This document shows, one piece after another, positions 25,401-33,699 of a stretch of 64,000 nucleotides of DNA. Location of the stretch: assembly GCF_023684385.1 (NCBI RefSeq), contig NZ_JAGSOJ010000001.1, positions 1 through 64,000 of the forward strand, written 5' to 3'. The stretch's first letter is position 1. Each line of letters starts with the position of its first letter. Below the pieces are notes generated by a model. That model worked only from the letters and a program-made list of their open reading frames with translations, was not told the origin of the DNA and did not search any database. Source of the stretch: Oceanirhabdus seepicola. GTDB taxonomy: Bacteria; Bacillota; Clostridia; Clostridiales; Clostridiaceae. Made by a program: the position numbers and the translations under genes.

Positions 25401-25981
25401 AATTCTGCTAATTGATCGTAATCCCATACTTCAACTTTTTGTAATTCGTGAGAAGTTCTAAATCCATCGAAGAAATGTAAGAATGGTACCTTTCCTTTTA
25501 TAGCACCGATATGAGTAACAGCAGCTAAGTCCATAGCTTGTTGAACACTGTTAGATGCTAATAAAGCAAAACCTGTTTGTCTAGTAGCCATAACATCTTG
25601 GTGATCACCAAAGATTGATAAAGCTTGAGCAGCAAGTGCTCTTGCACTAACATGGAATACTCCTGGTAATAATTCTCCAGAAATTTTATACATGTTAGGA
25701 ACCATAAGTAATAATCCTTGAGAAGCTGTGAAAGTTGTTGTTAAAGCTCCTCCTTGTAATGATCCGTGTACCGCACCAGCAGCACCAGCTTCTGATTGCA
25801 TCTCTACAACTTTAACCTCTTGGCCAAAAATGTTTTTTCTTCCTTGAGATGCCCACTCATCAGCTTTTTCTCCCATAGGAGAAGATGGAGTGATTGGGAA
25901 TATAGCAGCAACATCAGTATAAGCATAAGCAACGTGAGAAGCAGCAGTATTACCATCCATAGTTTTCATTATTCTATTCAT
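22463..25981 (-). CDS. nifJ: Pyruvate:ferredoxin (flavodoxin) oxidoreductase
   Basis: 1172 residues from ATG 25981 (AAGAAGGG upstream), the usual single-chain PFOR length; an in-frame extension of 49 residues upstream is hydrophobic, unconserved and rejected. It oxidises pyruvate to acetyl-CoA and CO2, reducing ferredoxin or flavodoxin. Visible features: N-terminal TPP-binding alpha-like domain (AYAYTDVAAIFPITPSSPMG), ferredoxin-like clusters CIQCNQCSYVCP and CTGCGNCADICP, a further CAGCGE, and the C-terminal TPP domain (GGDGWAYDIGYGGVDHVLA). A flavodoxin gene lies just upstream. Confidence 0.96.
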   Translation of the reverse strand: MNRIMKTMDGNTAASHVAYAYTDVAAIFPITPSSPMGEKADEWASQGRKNIFGQEVKVVEMQSEAGAAGAVHGSLQGGALTTTFTASQGLLLMVPNMYKISGELLPGVFHVSARALAAQALSIFGDHQDVMATRQTGFALLASNSVQQAMDLAAVTHIGAIKGKVPFLHFFDGFRTSHELQKVEVWDYDQLAELASDCMDDIKAFRKKSLNPEHPVTRGTAQNPDIYFQAREACNPYYDRLPELVEETMNKVNAMIGTDYKLFNYYGAQDADRVIIAMGSVCETIEETVDHLVAKGEKIGLLSVHLYRPFSIKHFLGQMPKTVKKIAVLDRTKEPGSTGEPLYLDIRDAYYNEENRPVIVGGRFGLGSKDTTPAQIVAVYDYLNADSLKTGFTVGINDDLTNTSIPVGEAIDVASESTKACQFWGLGSDGTVGANKSAIKIIGDKTDMYAQGYFSYDSKKSGGITVSHLRFGKEKIKSTYLINKADYVACHNQAYVNKYNVLKGIKDNGIFLLNTLWNAEELESKLPTKMKKYIAEHGIKFYTLNALKIAQEVGLGGRINMIMQSAFFKLANIIPMEDAAKYLKEAVVTSYSKKGQKIVDMNFDAIDKGAESIVEVNIPESWNNITVEEAEVDKDRWDFMVEIADVMNAQEGDTLPVSAFAEKADGTFPQGTSAYEKRGIGVNVPEWLSDNCIQCNQCSYVCPHAVIRPFLVNDEEVKNAPEGMKVLDTKGKAFEEFKYSMGVSVLDCTGCGNCADICPAPNKALVMKPLATQEVEQERYEFLVNLPEKQNPMKKTTVKGSQFEKPLFEFSGACAGCGETPYAKLITQLFGDRMIIANATGCSSIWGGSAPATPYTTNDKGHGPAWANSLFEDNAEYGYGMYLAVAQMRDRLQILADEAQNSDLSEALKATLIEWKENFKDGEKGKEIRDRLLPLLEAEKSNPIVEEILEKQEYLVKKSVWVFGGDGWAYDIGYGGVDHVLASGDDINIFVMDTEVYSNTGGQSSKATPTAAIAKFAAGGKRTKKKDLGMMAMSYGYVYVSQISMGADKNQTIKAITEAENYDGPSLVIAYAPCINHGIKKGMGTTQDEMKRAVDCGYWALYRFNPTLKNEGKNPFSLDSKEPKGDFQEFIKGEVRYAALEKIKPEIAQELFNKVEADAKERLENYKKLANQ

Positions 25982-26379
25982 CGCAAACCCTTCTTTCTTT
26001 GTGTTTTTTAAAGGATAAATTTTTTTTAAATACCATTCTTCAACAAAAATTATAGCAAAAATTTCGCATAAATGGAACAAGCAGAGCGAAAAAATTTTAA
26101 ATATTTTTTCCAAACTTTTTATAACCAAATTGGAAATAAATCTATAACTTAGTTCTTATACCATTACTCATAATTATTTCATCATTTTGTAATGTAAAAC
26201 CAAATCTAATATAACATTATTATGCTTTTTTTGCAACTTGTCAAGTAAGAATAATCAGTTTTTTCTCATTATTTTTTTGTTAAATTACTTAATATTCTAT
26301 ATTTTTATAATAATTTTTTACAATATAAAACTAACATTACTAAATTAGGTGTATAACTAGTTATTTCTTTAAATATGTC
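25982..26379. other. AT-rich gap between PFOR and flavodoxin
   Basis: About 400 bases without a gene. It presumably holds the PFOR promoter and leader, but no convincing -35/-10 pair, riboswitch or strong hairpin was seen. A TTGTTAAATTACTTAATA stretch near 26275 is a partial Rex-like match only. Confidence 0.4.
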
Positions 26380-26808
26380 TTAATAAGTTACCAATCTTTT
26401 TCCAAACTCAAAACATTTATCTAAATCTTGCTTTGCAGGAGCTTCTTGAATCACATATTTATCAACAACATCAAAGTCATAATCAAGCATTGTTTTAATC
26501 CATTTATCCATGAATTCGCCTTTATCCCAACCATATGAACCAAAAAGAAAGCATTTTTTCTTTTCAACTGGAATTAATTTAAATTCAGTTATAAATGGTT
26601 GCATCTCATTTGATTCTATAGTATTTCCATCCATAGACGGACTTCCAAAAGCCACTATATCAGCATCTAAAACATCATTAACCTTTGCATCCTGAACTCT
26701 TGATATTTTTACTATTGCACCATGTGATTCTGCACCTTTTGCTATTTTTTCTGCCATTGCTTCTACATGTCCTGTTGAACTATAATAAATTACTGAAACG
26801 TTTTTCAT
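26380..26808 (-). CDS. Flavodoxin
   Basis: 142 residues, short-chain flavodoxin length. The phosphate loop is YYSSTGHVEAMAEKI near residue 9, followed by the FMN-binding FGSPSMDGN and FGSYGWDKGE loops. It carries one electron at low potential and can replace ferredoxin. Its place beside PFOR suggests it may accept PFOR electrons. ATG preceded by AGGAGGAATT. Confidence 0.93.
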   Translation of the reverse strand: MKNVSVIYYSSTGHVEAMAEKIAKGAESHGAIVKISRVQDAKVNDVLDADIVAFGSPSMDGNTIESNEMQPFITEFKLIPVEKKKCFLFGSYGWDKGEFMDKWIKTMLDYDFDVVDKYVIQEAPAKQDLDKCFEFGKRLVTY

Positions 26809-27018
26809 CTAATTCCTCCTTTTGATGTATATACATGTAATAATTCTTAATGGATTACAGATAGTAATCCATTAACCAATTTTATTTTTTCTTAATTCAC
26901 CTTATTTTATTTATTATGAATTAAATTTATTATATATATACTAAAGATTCCACGTATTGATACCCTATCTTAAAGTTTAATAACCCAAGTAATCTACTTA
27001 TATTCTTAACCTAAATTA

Positions 27019-27077
27019 TTGGTTAAATAAAGAATAGTGAAAAAAGAACAAAGAATAAATTAGATTCTTTGTTCTTT
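27019..27077 (-). repeat. Hairpin of AAAGAACAAAGAAT family, downstream of murG
   Basis: AAAGAACAAAGAAT (27043-27056) pairs perfectly with 27064-27077 around a 7-base loop. It lies 14 bases beyond the murG stop and may act as a weak terminator. The same core recurs at several other intergenic sites in this window. Confidence 0.65.
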
Positions 27078-27090
27078 GTATAGTTTTATC

Positions 27091-28161
27091 TTATTTGCTA
27101 TTTTCTAGAATCACCTTAATAACATTATCAAGCCCATTTTTAAGTTTGCTTTTAATCATATTATCAATATATTTATCTCTGTCTCTTTCTAGTTTTTCTA
27201 ATGCTTCAAATATATTTTCACTACTCAAATTATCGTCATCTAAAACTATACTAAATCCGTTTTTCTCAAAGGATTGAGCATTCAAAATCTGATCTCCTCT
27301 ACTTTGACTCTTTGACAAAGGGATTAAGATATTTGGTTTATTTAAAGATAAGAATTCAAAAATCGAATTTGCACCAGCTCTGCTTATTATAATATCCGCT
27401 AATTTAAAAATATCCTTTAATTCATCCGATACATACTCAAATTGAATATATCCTTTATATTTTTGAAAATTATTATCGATATTTCCTTTACCACAAAGAT
27501 GCACTACATTATACTTTCCAGAAATTCTTGGTAAAAGTTCTCTTATTTTATCATTAACATTTTTAGCGCCTAAACTGCCCCCCATTATTAAGATAACAGG
27601 TTTATCGTCTTTAAATTTACATATTTGTTTCCCAACTTTTGCATCTCCCAAAAATATTTCTTCTCTAATAGGCGTTCCCGTTACAATTACCTTATCATCT
27701 TTGAACCATTTTTTCGCCTCAGGAAATGTAACACAAATTTTATTGCAAAATGGAGTAGCTATTTTATTAGCTAACCCTGGTGTAATATCCGATTCATGCG
27801 CTACAACAGGAATTCCTAATATTTTTGCAGCTATTACCACTGGCACAACAACAAAGCCACCTTTAGAAAAAACTACTTGTGGCTTTTCTTTTTTTAGAAT
27901 TTTAAGCGCATCTCCTATTCCTTTTATTACCCTAAAAGGATCAGAAAAGTTTTTTAAATCAAAGTACCTTCTTAATTTACCTGACGAAATCCCATAATAT
28001 TTTATTCCTTCTTTTTCAATTAATCCTTTTTCTATTCCATTCTTACTTCCTATATAAGATATCTCAAATCCTATTTTTTTCAATTGTGGCACCATAGCAA
28101 TATTAGGCGTTACGTGTCCTGCACTTCCGCCACCTGTAAGTATAATTTTATTTTTTTTCAT
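27091..28161 (-). CDS. murG: UDP-GlcNAc:lipid I GlcNAc transferase MurG
   Basis: 356 residues, standard. It makes lipid II at the inner face of the membrane. Conserved [15 protein letters not shown] at the N-terminus, [28 protein letters not shown], the central [11 protein letters not shown], and the UDP-binding [22 protein letters not shown]. It stands alone, outside a division/cell-wall cluster. Confidence 0.95.
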   Translation of the reverse strand: MKKNKIILTGGGSAGHVTPNIAMVPQLKKIGFEISYIGSKNGIEKGLIEKEGIKYYGISSGKLRRYFDLKNFSDPFRVIKGIGDALKILKKEKPQVVFSKGGFVVVPVVIAAKILGIPVVAHESDITPGLANKIATPFCNKICVTFPEAKKWFKDDKVIVTGTPIREEIFLGDAKVGKQICKFKDDKPVILIMGGSLGAKNVNDKIRELLPRISGKYNVVHLCGKGNIDNNFQKYKGYIQFEYVSDELKDIFKLADIIISRAGANSIFEFLSLNKPNILIPLSKSQSRGDQILNAQSFEKNGFSIVLDDDNLSSENIFEALEKLERDRDKYIDNMIKSKLKNGLDNVIKVILENSK

Positions 28162-28362
28162 ATAACCTCACCCTAACTCTTAATATATAATTTTGTAGCA
28201 TACACTTATTATATATTAATTATTGCATTAAATGAATATATTAGAAAAGTATTCTTTCTTTTCTTCAAAAGCTACTTTATTGTTTCCAATCCTTCAATAC
28301 ACCAATATATTTAATGAGAAAATGGATAAACTATTTATATAACAGAAGGGAGGTGTAACATA

Positions 28363-28542
28363 GTGAGTAAAAACTTAGTTCCTGAAGCTAAAGAAGGTTT
28401 ATCAAGATTTAAAATGGAAACTGCAGCAGAACTAGGAGTAACTTTTGGAGATTATAATGGGAATTTAACATCAAAGCAATGCGGTTCTGTCGGTGGAGAA
28501 ATGGTTAAAAAAATGGTTCAGGCTTATGAGCAAAACCTATAA
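28363..28542 (+). CDS. Small acid-soluble spore protein, alpha/beta type
   Basis: 59 residues starting at GTG (28363) after GGGAGG. It has the alpha/beta SASP pattern: VPEAKEGLSRFKMETAAELGV, with the germination-protease region around METAAELG, then GSVGGEMVKKMVQAYE. Such proteins coat spore DNA and protect it from UV and heat. Contains one Cys (KQCGS). First of a tandem pair. Confidence 0.95.
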   Translation: MSKNLVPEAKEGLSRFKMETAAELGVTFGDYNGNLTSKQCGSVGGEMVKKMVQAYEQNL

Positions 28543-28582
28543 ATGAAAAATTACAAAAGATAAAATTTAAGGAGGATATAAA

Positions 28583-28762
28583 ATGAGTAAAAATTTAGTA
28601 CCTGAAGCTAAGGAAGGTTTAGCAAGATTTAAAATGGAAACTGCAGCTGAACTAGGTGTTCAATTTACAGAATATAACGGAAACTTAACTGCTAAGCAAT
28701 GTGGTTCAGTTGGTGGAGAAATGGTTAAAAAAATGGTTCAACAATACGAGCAAAATATATAA
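28583..28762 (+). CDS. Small acid-soluble spore protein, alpha/beta type (second copy)
   Basis: 59 residues, ATG after AAGGAGG. Nearly the same as the preceding SASP (LARFKMETAAELGVQFTEYN, then QCGSVGGEMVKKMVQQYE). The 40-base spacing suggests co-transcription, most likely in the forespore, though no sigma-G promoter could be assigned with confidence. A terminator follows. Confidence 0.95.
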   Translation: MSKNLVPEAKEGLARFKMETAAELGVQFTEYNGNLTAKQCGSVGGEMVKKMVQQYEQNI

Positions 28763-28799
28763 TCTAAAATTAAAAGATTACTATAAAGTATAATATAAC

Positions 28800-28838
28800 G
28801 GGAACCCTAGGTGACTTCACCTTTGGGGTTTCCTTTTA
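28800..28838 (+). terminator. Intrinsic terminator of SASP pair
   Basis: Plus-strand stem GGAACCC..AGGTGA paired with TCACCTTTGGGGTTTCC (small bulges), followed by TTTT. Confidence 0.85.
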
Positions 28839-28850
28839 AATATAAAGCTA

Positions 28851-29055
28851 TAGGGGAGAATAATCTCCCCTACATGTTGAAAAGTCTAATTTTGAAATAA
28901 GCATTATTGGCATTTTCAATTATTGTTTATACAACCTGTTGTTCAATCTCTTTGTTTTTAACCTAAGGCATATTCAAATACCTAAAACCTTTTTACGTCA
29001 GAAACTCTAAAGAAAGACATCAGAGTAAAATCAATATATCAAGACTTTTTCAACA
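28851..29055. repeat. Inverted-repeat DNA between SASP and DUF1657 genes
   Basis: Holds most of a 325-base gene-free stretch. Contents: hairpin TAGGGGAGA/TCTCCCCTA (28851-28872); an inverted repeat TGTTGAAAAGTCT (28875-28887) with AGACTTTTTCAACA (29042-29055) bounding ~181 bases; and inside it a fragment TAAGGCATATTCAAATA (28964-28980) matching the end of the ~160-bp element family. It looks like nested remains of small mobile elements. Confidence 0.55.
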
Positions 29056-29087
29056 AGTTGAAAGGAAAAATTTTTGACTTAACTCCT

Positions 29088-29309
29088 TTATTGTGTAGTA
29101 TTTCCAGGATATCTGTCAGTAGCTAAAGTGCTTTCAATGCTCTCACACTTGTTTATCATTGCTTGAACATTAGTTAATTCGTTTTGAATCATTTCTTTAG
29201 TTCGAGGATTTTCTACTGTTTGTGTTGCATTAGTCAAATTTTGTTCAATGTTCTTTAACTCATTAATTGAACTTTGTACATTTTGATGTGCATTTCTTTT
29301 TAGCGTCAT
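29088..29309 (-). CDS. DUF1657 family protein
   Basis: 73 residues from ATG 29309 (GTGGAGG 8 bases upstream). Helical, Asn/Gln/Glu-rich sequence (HQNVQSSINELKNIEQNL, NPRTKEMIQNELTNVQAMI) matching the DUF1657 pattern. In other spore-formers DUF1657 genes accompany spoVA-type spore operons, and here SASP genes are adjacent, so a spore role is possible but not shown. Confidence 0.75.
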   Translation of the reverse strand: MTLKRNAHQNVQSSINELKNIEQNLTNATQTVENPRTKEMIQNELTNVQAMINKCESIESTLATDRYPGNTTQ

Positions 29310-29327
29310 GAGAATTACCTCCACAAT

Positions 29328-29481
29328 TTAAGGCATATTTAAATAAATAACTACACGTAGATTTATAGTGTATACTGCGTCAGAACGCATGCATAGAACA
29401 ACTATCAGTAGAACTCAACTCATCGTCATATGCAAAATATACACTGCATCTTTGACTACTTATTTCTTTTCATATGCCTAA
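29328..29481. mobile_element. ~155-bp terminal-inverted-repeat element (family 1, copy A)
   Basis: Ends AAGGCATATTTAAATAAATA at left and, inverted, TTAGGCATATGAAAAGAAAT at right, with a further imperfect pairing towards the centre (TGTATACTGC with GCAGTGTATA). The centre GAACGCATGCATAGAAC...ACTCATCG is shared with copies at 37934-38094 and 42838-42995. No coding capacity; MITE-like or structured RNA. Confidence 0.75.
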
Positions 29482-29584
29482 TTTTTATTTTGTACTGTCA
29501 AAGAAATTTGCTCTCTCTTTAGTACAAAATTAGTATGTGCATTTTGGAGATAATAATTCTAAGTAAATTTTAATTATAAAACAA

Positions 29585-31360
29585 TTATATATTACTTACT
29601 CTTAAATCTTCTATTTTTAAAACTAAACTTACCTTACCACTAAATTCATTTAAACTTGGGAAAAAAGCTAAATCTAATTTTAATCCTTTAGGTTTTTTTA
29701 AAATTTCGTTATAGCATGCACCAAATGATTCTTTAAGTTCATCCAATAAAGTATCTACTTTATTGAATCCTATAGCATCTATAGTTTTTCTTGTATTACC
29801 AATTTTACAAATTAACTTTAATGTGTTTTGATTTTTACCTAGGATTTTTATATCCAATATTTCAATATTTTTTTCAGCAAAGATGGGTTTAGAATTACCT
29901 TTTCCAAAAGGTTCTAAATTACTTAACTCAGTTATTAAGTCTTTAGATATATATTCTAATGGAAGCCTGTTATCAATTCTTAATTTAGGAATCACATCAT
30001 CATCTTTTAAAGTACAGTTCTCATTTAACTTTTCTCTAAACAAGTCTATTTTATCTTCTTCTATACTTAATCCTGCAGCCATAGGATGACCACCAAATTT
30101 ATTAAGAACATCTTTGCACTTTATCATTTCTTCAAACATATTATATTCATCAATAGATCTACCTGAACCTTTGGGCATTTCTTTCCCACCTGTAAGGACA
30201 AAAGCTGGCAGGTTGTATGTTTCCCTAACTCTTCCTGCTACTATACCTGCGATACTTTCATGTATATCTTCTTTATAAATAACCAGAACTTTATCCTTAA
30301 TTCCCGCCTTTAGTTCATTAAGAATAAGTTCTACATTCTCATTAGTCATATCTTGCCTTTTTTTGTTCAATTCAAATAGGATTTTTGCTAATTCTTTTGC
30401 TCTACCTTCATCTTCAGTCACTAATAATTCAAAGGATAAATCTGCTTTTTCCAATCTCCCAGTGGCATTGATGCATGGACCTATTTGAAATCCGATATTA
30501 TAAGATTTAATATTATCTTTTTGAACACCCAAAACATTAATTAATGCTTGAAGACCTTTATTTTTTGTTTTACACATCTCTTTCAATCCATTTATGGCTA
30601 TAACTCTATTCTCATCAACTAAATCAACAACATCGCAAATAGTCCCTATAGCAGCATATTGAATTATGTCTTTCAAAAAATTCTCATCCTTATTAAATCT
30701 TTTAAGTAATGCTTGTGAAAATTTAAAAGCTATACCTGCTCCACACAAATTTACAAATGGATATTCACAATCAAATCGTTTAGGATTGATAATAGCATCT
30801 GCTTCTGGAAGTATATATTTTCGTTCATCATTTTCTTCAACAAAAGGAAGTTCATGATGATCAGTAACTATAACTGTAAAACCTAATTCTTTGGCAAACT
30901 TTATTTCTTCTAGTGCAGAAATTCCATTATCGCAGGTGATAATAATATCAAACCCTTCTTCTTTTATTTTTTTTATCCTATTTTTGCTCATTCCATACCC
31001 TTCCGACTCTCTATCAGGTATATGAAAATCCACTTCTGCATTACAATTTTTAAGTGTTTTATAAAGAATTGTTGTACTAGTGACACCGTCGGCATCATAA
31101 TCTCCATAAATAAGTATCTTTTTATTCTCTTTAATACCATTCGTTATTATTTCGATGCCTTTTTCCATATCCTTCATCAAAAAGGCATCATGAAGGTTAC
31201 TTAAGGATGTATCAAAAAAACTTTTTATCTTCTCACTTGTATTTATCTCTCTATTTACAAGCACTTTAGTTGTGATCCCATATATACTACTATTACTTGC
31301 TAACTCTTTTATATCAATATTCGTTCTTCTCAATAACCATTTCTTTTTAATTCTGCCCAC
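29585..31360 (-). CDS. recJ: Single-strand-specific exonuclease RecJ
   Basis: 591 residues. DHH phosphoesterase motifs: GDYDADGVTSTT (D87, D89, D91) and TDHHELP (166-172), with ITCDNGIS between them, and the DHHA1 part with GGHPMAAGLSI. RecJ degrades 5' single-stranded DNA in recombination and repair. GTG start after AAGAAGG. The MITE-like element lies beyond its stop codon. Confidence 0.93.
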   Translation of the reverse strand: MGRIKKKWLLRRTNIDIKELASNSSIYGITTKVLVNREINTSEKIKSFFDTSLSNLHDAFLMKDMEKGIEIITNGIKENKKILIYGDYDADGVTSTTILYKTLKNCNAEVDFHIPDRESEGYGMSKNRIKKIKEEGFDIIITCDNGISALEEIKFAKELGFTVIVTDHHELPFVEENDERKYILPEADAIINPKRFDCEYPFVNLCGAGIAFKFSQALLKRFNKDENFLKDIIQYAAIGTICDVVDLVDENRVIAINGLKEMCKTKNKGLQALINVLGVQKDNIKSYNIGFQIGPCINATGRLEKADLSFELLVTEDEGRAKELAKILFELNKKRQDMTNENVELILNELKAGIKDKVLVIYKEDIHESIAGIVAGRVRETYNLPAFVLTGGKEMPKGSGRSIDEYNMFEEMIKCKDVLNKFGGHPMAAGLSIEEDKIDLFREKLNENCTLKDDDVIPKLRIDNRLPLEYISKDLITELSNLEPFGKGNSKPIFAEKNIEILDIKILGKNQNTLKLICKIGNTRKTIDAIGFNKVDTLLDELKESFGACYNEILKKPKGLKLDLAFFPSLNEFSGKVSLVLKIEDLRVSNI

Positions 31361-31468
31361 ATCCCTTCTTAGCCATATTCATCTTATTTTATTTTATACG
31401 TTTTGATTATGAGATACAAGTGTGGTATCATACTTAATAAAAAAGAAAGAACAAAGTGAGGTACGATT

Positions 31469-32287
31469 ATGAATAAACTTTTATTTGGAATCTCTGGATT
31501 ACCTATTGGTGATGGAGTTTCAAAGTTCAAATATTCTACTGGGATTGAATATTTATCTGAGATTGGTTTAGATGCCATGGAACTCCCCTTCGTGCGTTCA
31601 GTAAATGTTACCAAAAAAAATCAAGAAGAAATTCTACAAAAAAAATCAGAAAAAGATTTTTACCTATCTGCTCATGGCTCATATTACATAAATCTTAATG
31701 CTAAGGAAGAGGAAAAAAAGGAAAAATCTCTTGAAAGAATTATTAAAGGTGCTCAAGCCTTATCTTTAGTTAAAGGAACAAGCCTTATTTTTCATCCTGG
31801 TTTTTATCTTGGTATGGATCCGAGTATAGCATATAATGAAATCAAGCGTAATTTAGAACGCCTTCCTTTCTTCGGAGTAGATTATAGATTAGAGACTACT
31901 GGAAAAGGAACGCAATTTGGTTCACTACAAGAAATTGTTCAACTTTCCAAAGAAATTGAAAGTTGCAAACCATGTATTGATTTTGCACACATTCACGCAA
32001 GAGGCAATGGATGTCTAAAAGAATATGATGATTTCAGAAAAATCTTTGAGTACATAGGGACTGAGTTAGGACAGGAAGCATTAAATGATATACATATTCA
32101 CGTTGCTGGTATTAATTACGGTCCCAAAGGCGAAAAAAATCACCTTCCTTTCAAGGAAAGTGATTTTAAGTATGAATATTTTATTAGAGCTCTAATTGAA
32201 TACGATATAAAAGGTTGTATCATATGTGAAAGTCCAGTATTGGAACATGATGCCCTACTTCTGAAAAAACTTTATGAAAACAGCTAA
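31469..32287 (+). CDS. nfo: Endonuclease IV-like AP endonuclease (TIM barrel)
   Basis: 272 residues. Zinc-ligand pattern of the AP endonuclease 2 family: H69 (SAHGSY), H109 (FHPG), E142 (LETTGKGTQFG), D171/H174 (CIDFAHIHARG), H209/H211 (DIHIHVAGI), H225 and E254 (CESP). It would cut the DNA backbone at abasic sites. Divergent from recJ, another repair gene, with 108 bases between their starts. Confidence 0.85.
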   Translation: MNKLLFGISGLPIGDGVSKFKYSTGIEYLSEIGLDAMELPFVRSVNVTKKNQEEILQKKSEKDFYLSAHGSYYINLNAKEEEKKEKSLERIIKGAQALSLVKGTSLIFHPGFYLGMDPSIAYNEIKRNLERLPFFGVDYRLETTGKGTQFGSLQEIVQLSKEIESCKPCIDFAHIHARGNGCLKEYDDFRKIFEYIGTELGQEALNDIHIHVAGINYGPKGEKNHLPFKESDFKYEYFIRALIEYDIKGCIICESPVLEHDALLLKKLYENS

Positions 32288-32302
32288 CAAATAAAAAACA
32301 TA

Positions 32303-32544
32303 GTTGAGAGCGGTGAGTGGAGAGTGGTGAACGAAGGATGGTTCTGACTAAAGTCAGAACCCACATTTTATTTGTAATAAGCAATAAAGATTTACTCGTT
32401 TCATCTTTAGATGAAACATTATATTTAAAGTACAACATTTTATCTAAATATAAAATGAGTAAAACCCTCTTTGTCTAAAGAACAATAAGATGTAGTTTCT
32501 GCGTTAGCAGAAACATCCACCGTTCTCCACTCTCCACTCTCAAC
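32303..32544. repeat. ~240-bp nested-hairpin intergenic element (family 2, full copy)
   Basis: Outer arms GTTGAGAG...TGGAGAGTGG pair imperfectly over ~35 bases with the other end (ending CTCTCAAC). Inside are perfect hairpins GTTCTGAC-taaa-GTCAGAAC (32341-32360), GTTTCATC-ttta-GATGAAAC (32398-32417) and GTTTCTGC-gtta-GCAGAAAC (32495-32514), and TTTACTC/GAGTAAA. A partial copy in the other orientation lies at 62691-62786. No coding potential. Confidence 0.8.
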
Positions 32545-32556
32545 TTCCCACTTCTT

Positions 32557-33699
32557 TTATATCTCTATTACTTCCATTCCCTCAATTGCTTCATTACAAA
32601 GTCTATCAAATTCAAGAACGCTCTCTGATTTTATAATTTCTTTTAACTTTGGTTTTGTTTTAGGATGCTTTGGAACAAAAATTGTACAACAATCTTCATA
32701 AGGTAAAATAGATGTTTCGTATGTATCAATTTTTCTAGAGATATCCATTATCTCATTCTTATCCATTGCAATCAGTGGTCTAAATGCAGGTCTATCCGCT
32801 ATATTATCAGTGACTACCAAACTCTCCATAGTTTGACTAGCAACCTGCCCAATACTTTCTCCACTTGTAACTGAATGTACTCCATATTTTTCTGCAAGCA
32901 TACATGCAATTTTCATCATGAATCTTCTCATAATTATAGTAAGTTCATCTTTACGGCATTTTTCAATAATATCCATTTGAATCTCAGTAAAAGAAACAAC
33001 ATAAAGTTTAAAGGATCCTGTATATTTTTTTAATTTCTTTGCTAAATCTATAACCTTTTCCTTTGCCTTTTCACTTGTATAAGGATGACTGTGATAATAT
33101 ACACATTGTAATTCAACGCCTCTTCTAGCCATCAAATAACCAGCTACAGGCGAATCAATACCACCTGACAACATTAACATAGTTGATCCATTAATTCCGT
33201 ACGGTAAGCCTCCTACAGCCAAAATAGTCTCAGTATAAACATATGCTTTCTTTCTTATCTCAATATAAATCATATGATCAGGATTCTTCATCTTTACACT
33301 AAGCTTATCATTATTCTCTAGTATCTCTCCACCGATTTGTCTGTTAACTTCCATAGACTTCATTTCAAATTTCTTATTCGCTCTATTAGTGCTAACTTTA
33401 AAAGACCCACTAAGATCCGAAGTTATATTTGTAGCCACTTCTTTTATAGAATCATATTCTGACTCTACTTCATAAACAATACACAATTCTGTAACTCCGA
33501 AGACATTTCTCACTGCATCTATAGCCTCTTGGACTCTATCACAATTAATAAACCATCTACCTTCATCATTTAATATCTCATATTTTATTTCTCCAAGTGC
33601 AAACTTAATGTTTTTAATGAGTTTATCTTCAAACATTCTTCTATTTAGACCTTTTAAAAATATTTCAGAAGCATATTTGATTAAAATAAGTTTTCTCAT
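32557..33699 (-). CDS. thiI: tRNA 4-thiouridine synthetase ThiI
   Basis: 380 residues, the short Gram-positive form without a C-terminal rhodanese domain. N-terminal ferredoxin-like/THUMP region (~1-165) and PP-loop MLSGGIDSPVAGY (178-183). It adenylates U8 of tRNA and receives sulfur from a cysteine desulfurase; a role in thiamine sulfur transfer is uncertain without the rhodanese domain. The start overlaps the stop of the desulfurase gene by 4 bases. Confidence 0.95.
   Translation of the reverse strand: MRKLILIKYASEIFLKGLNRRMFEDKLIKNIKFALGEIKYEILNDEGRWFINCDRVQEAIDAVRNVFGVTELCIVYEVESEYDSIKEVATNITSDLSGSFKVSTNRANKKFEMKSMEVNRQIGGEILENNDKLSVKMKNPDHMIYIEIRKKAYVYTETILAVGGLPYGINGSTMLMLSGGIDSPVAGYLMARRGVELQCVYYHSHPYTSEKAKEKVIDLAKKLKKYTGSFKLYVVSFTEIQMDIIEKCRKDELTIIMRRFMMKIACMLAEKYGVHSVTSGESIGQVASQTMESLVVTDNIADRPAFRPLIAMDKNEIMDISRKIDTYETSILPYEDCCTIFVPKHPKTKPKLKEIIKSESVLEFDRLCNEAIEGMEVIEI

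Noticed and set aside
25982-26128. 49-residue N-terminal extension of PFOR
   Set aside because: In frame but hydrophobic and unlike any PFOR start; the ATG at 25981 has a ribosome site and gives the standard length.
26270-26292. Rex-like site upstream of PFOR
   Set aside because: Only one half-site matches well in very AT-rich DNA; too weak to annotate as an operator.
28583-28762. Unusual Cys in both SASP proteins as a novelty
   Set aside because: QCG at this position may simply be the clostridial form of the motif; without an alignment it is not worth a claim.
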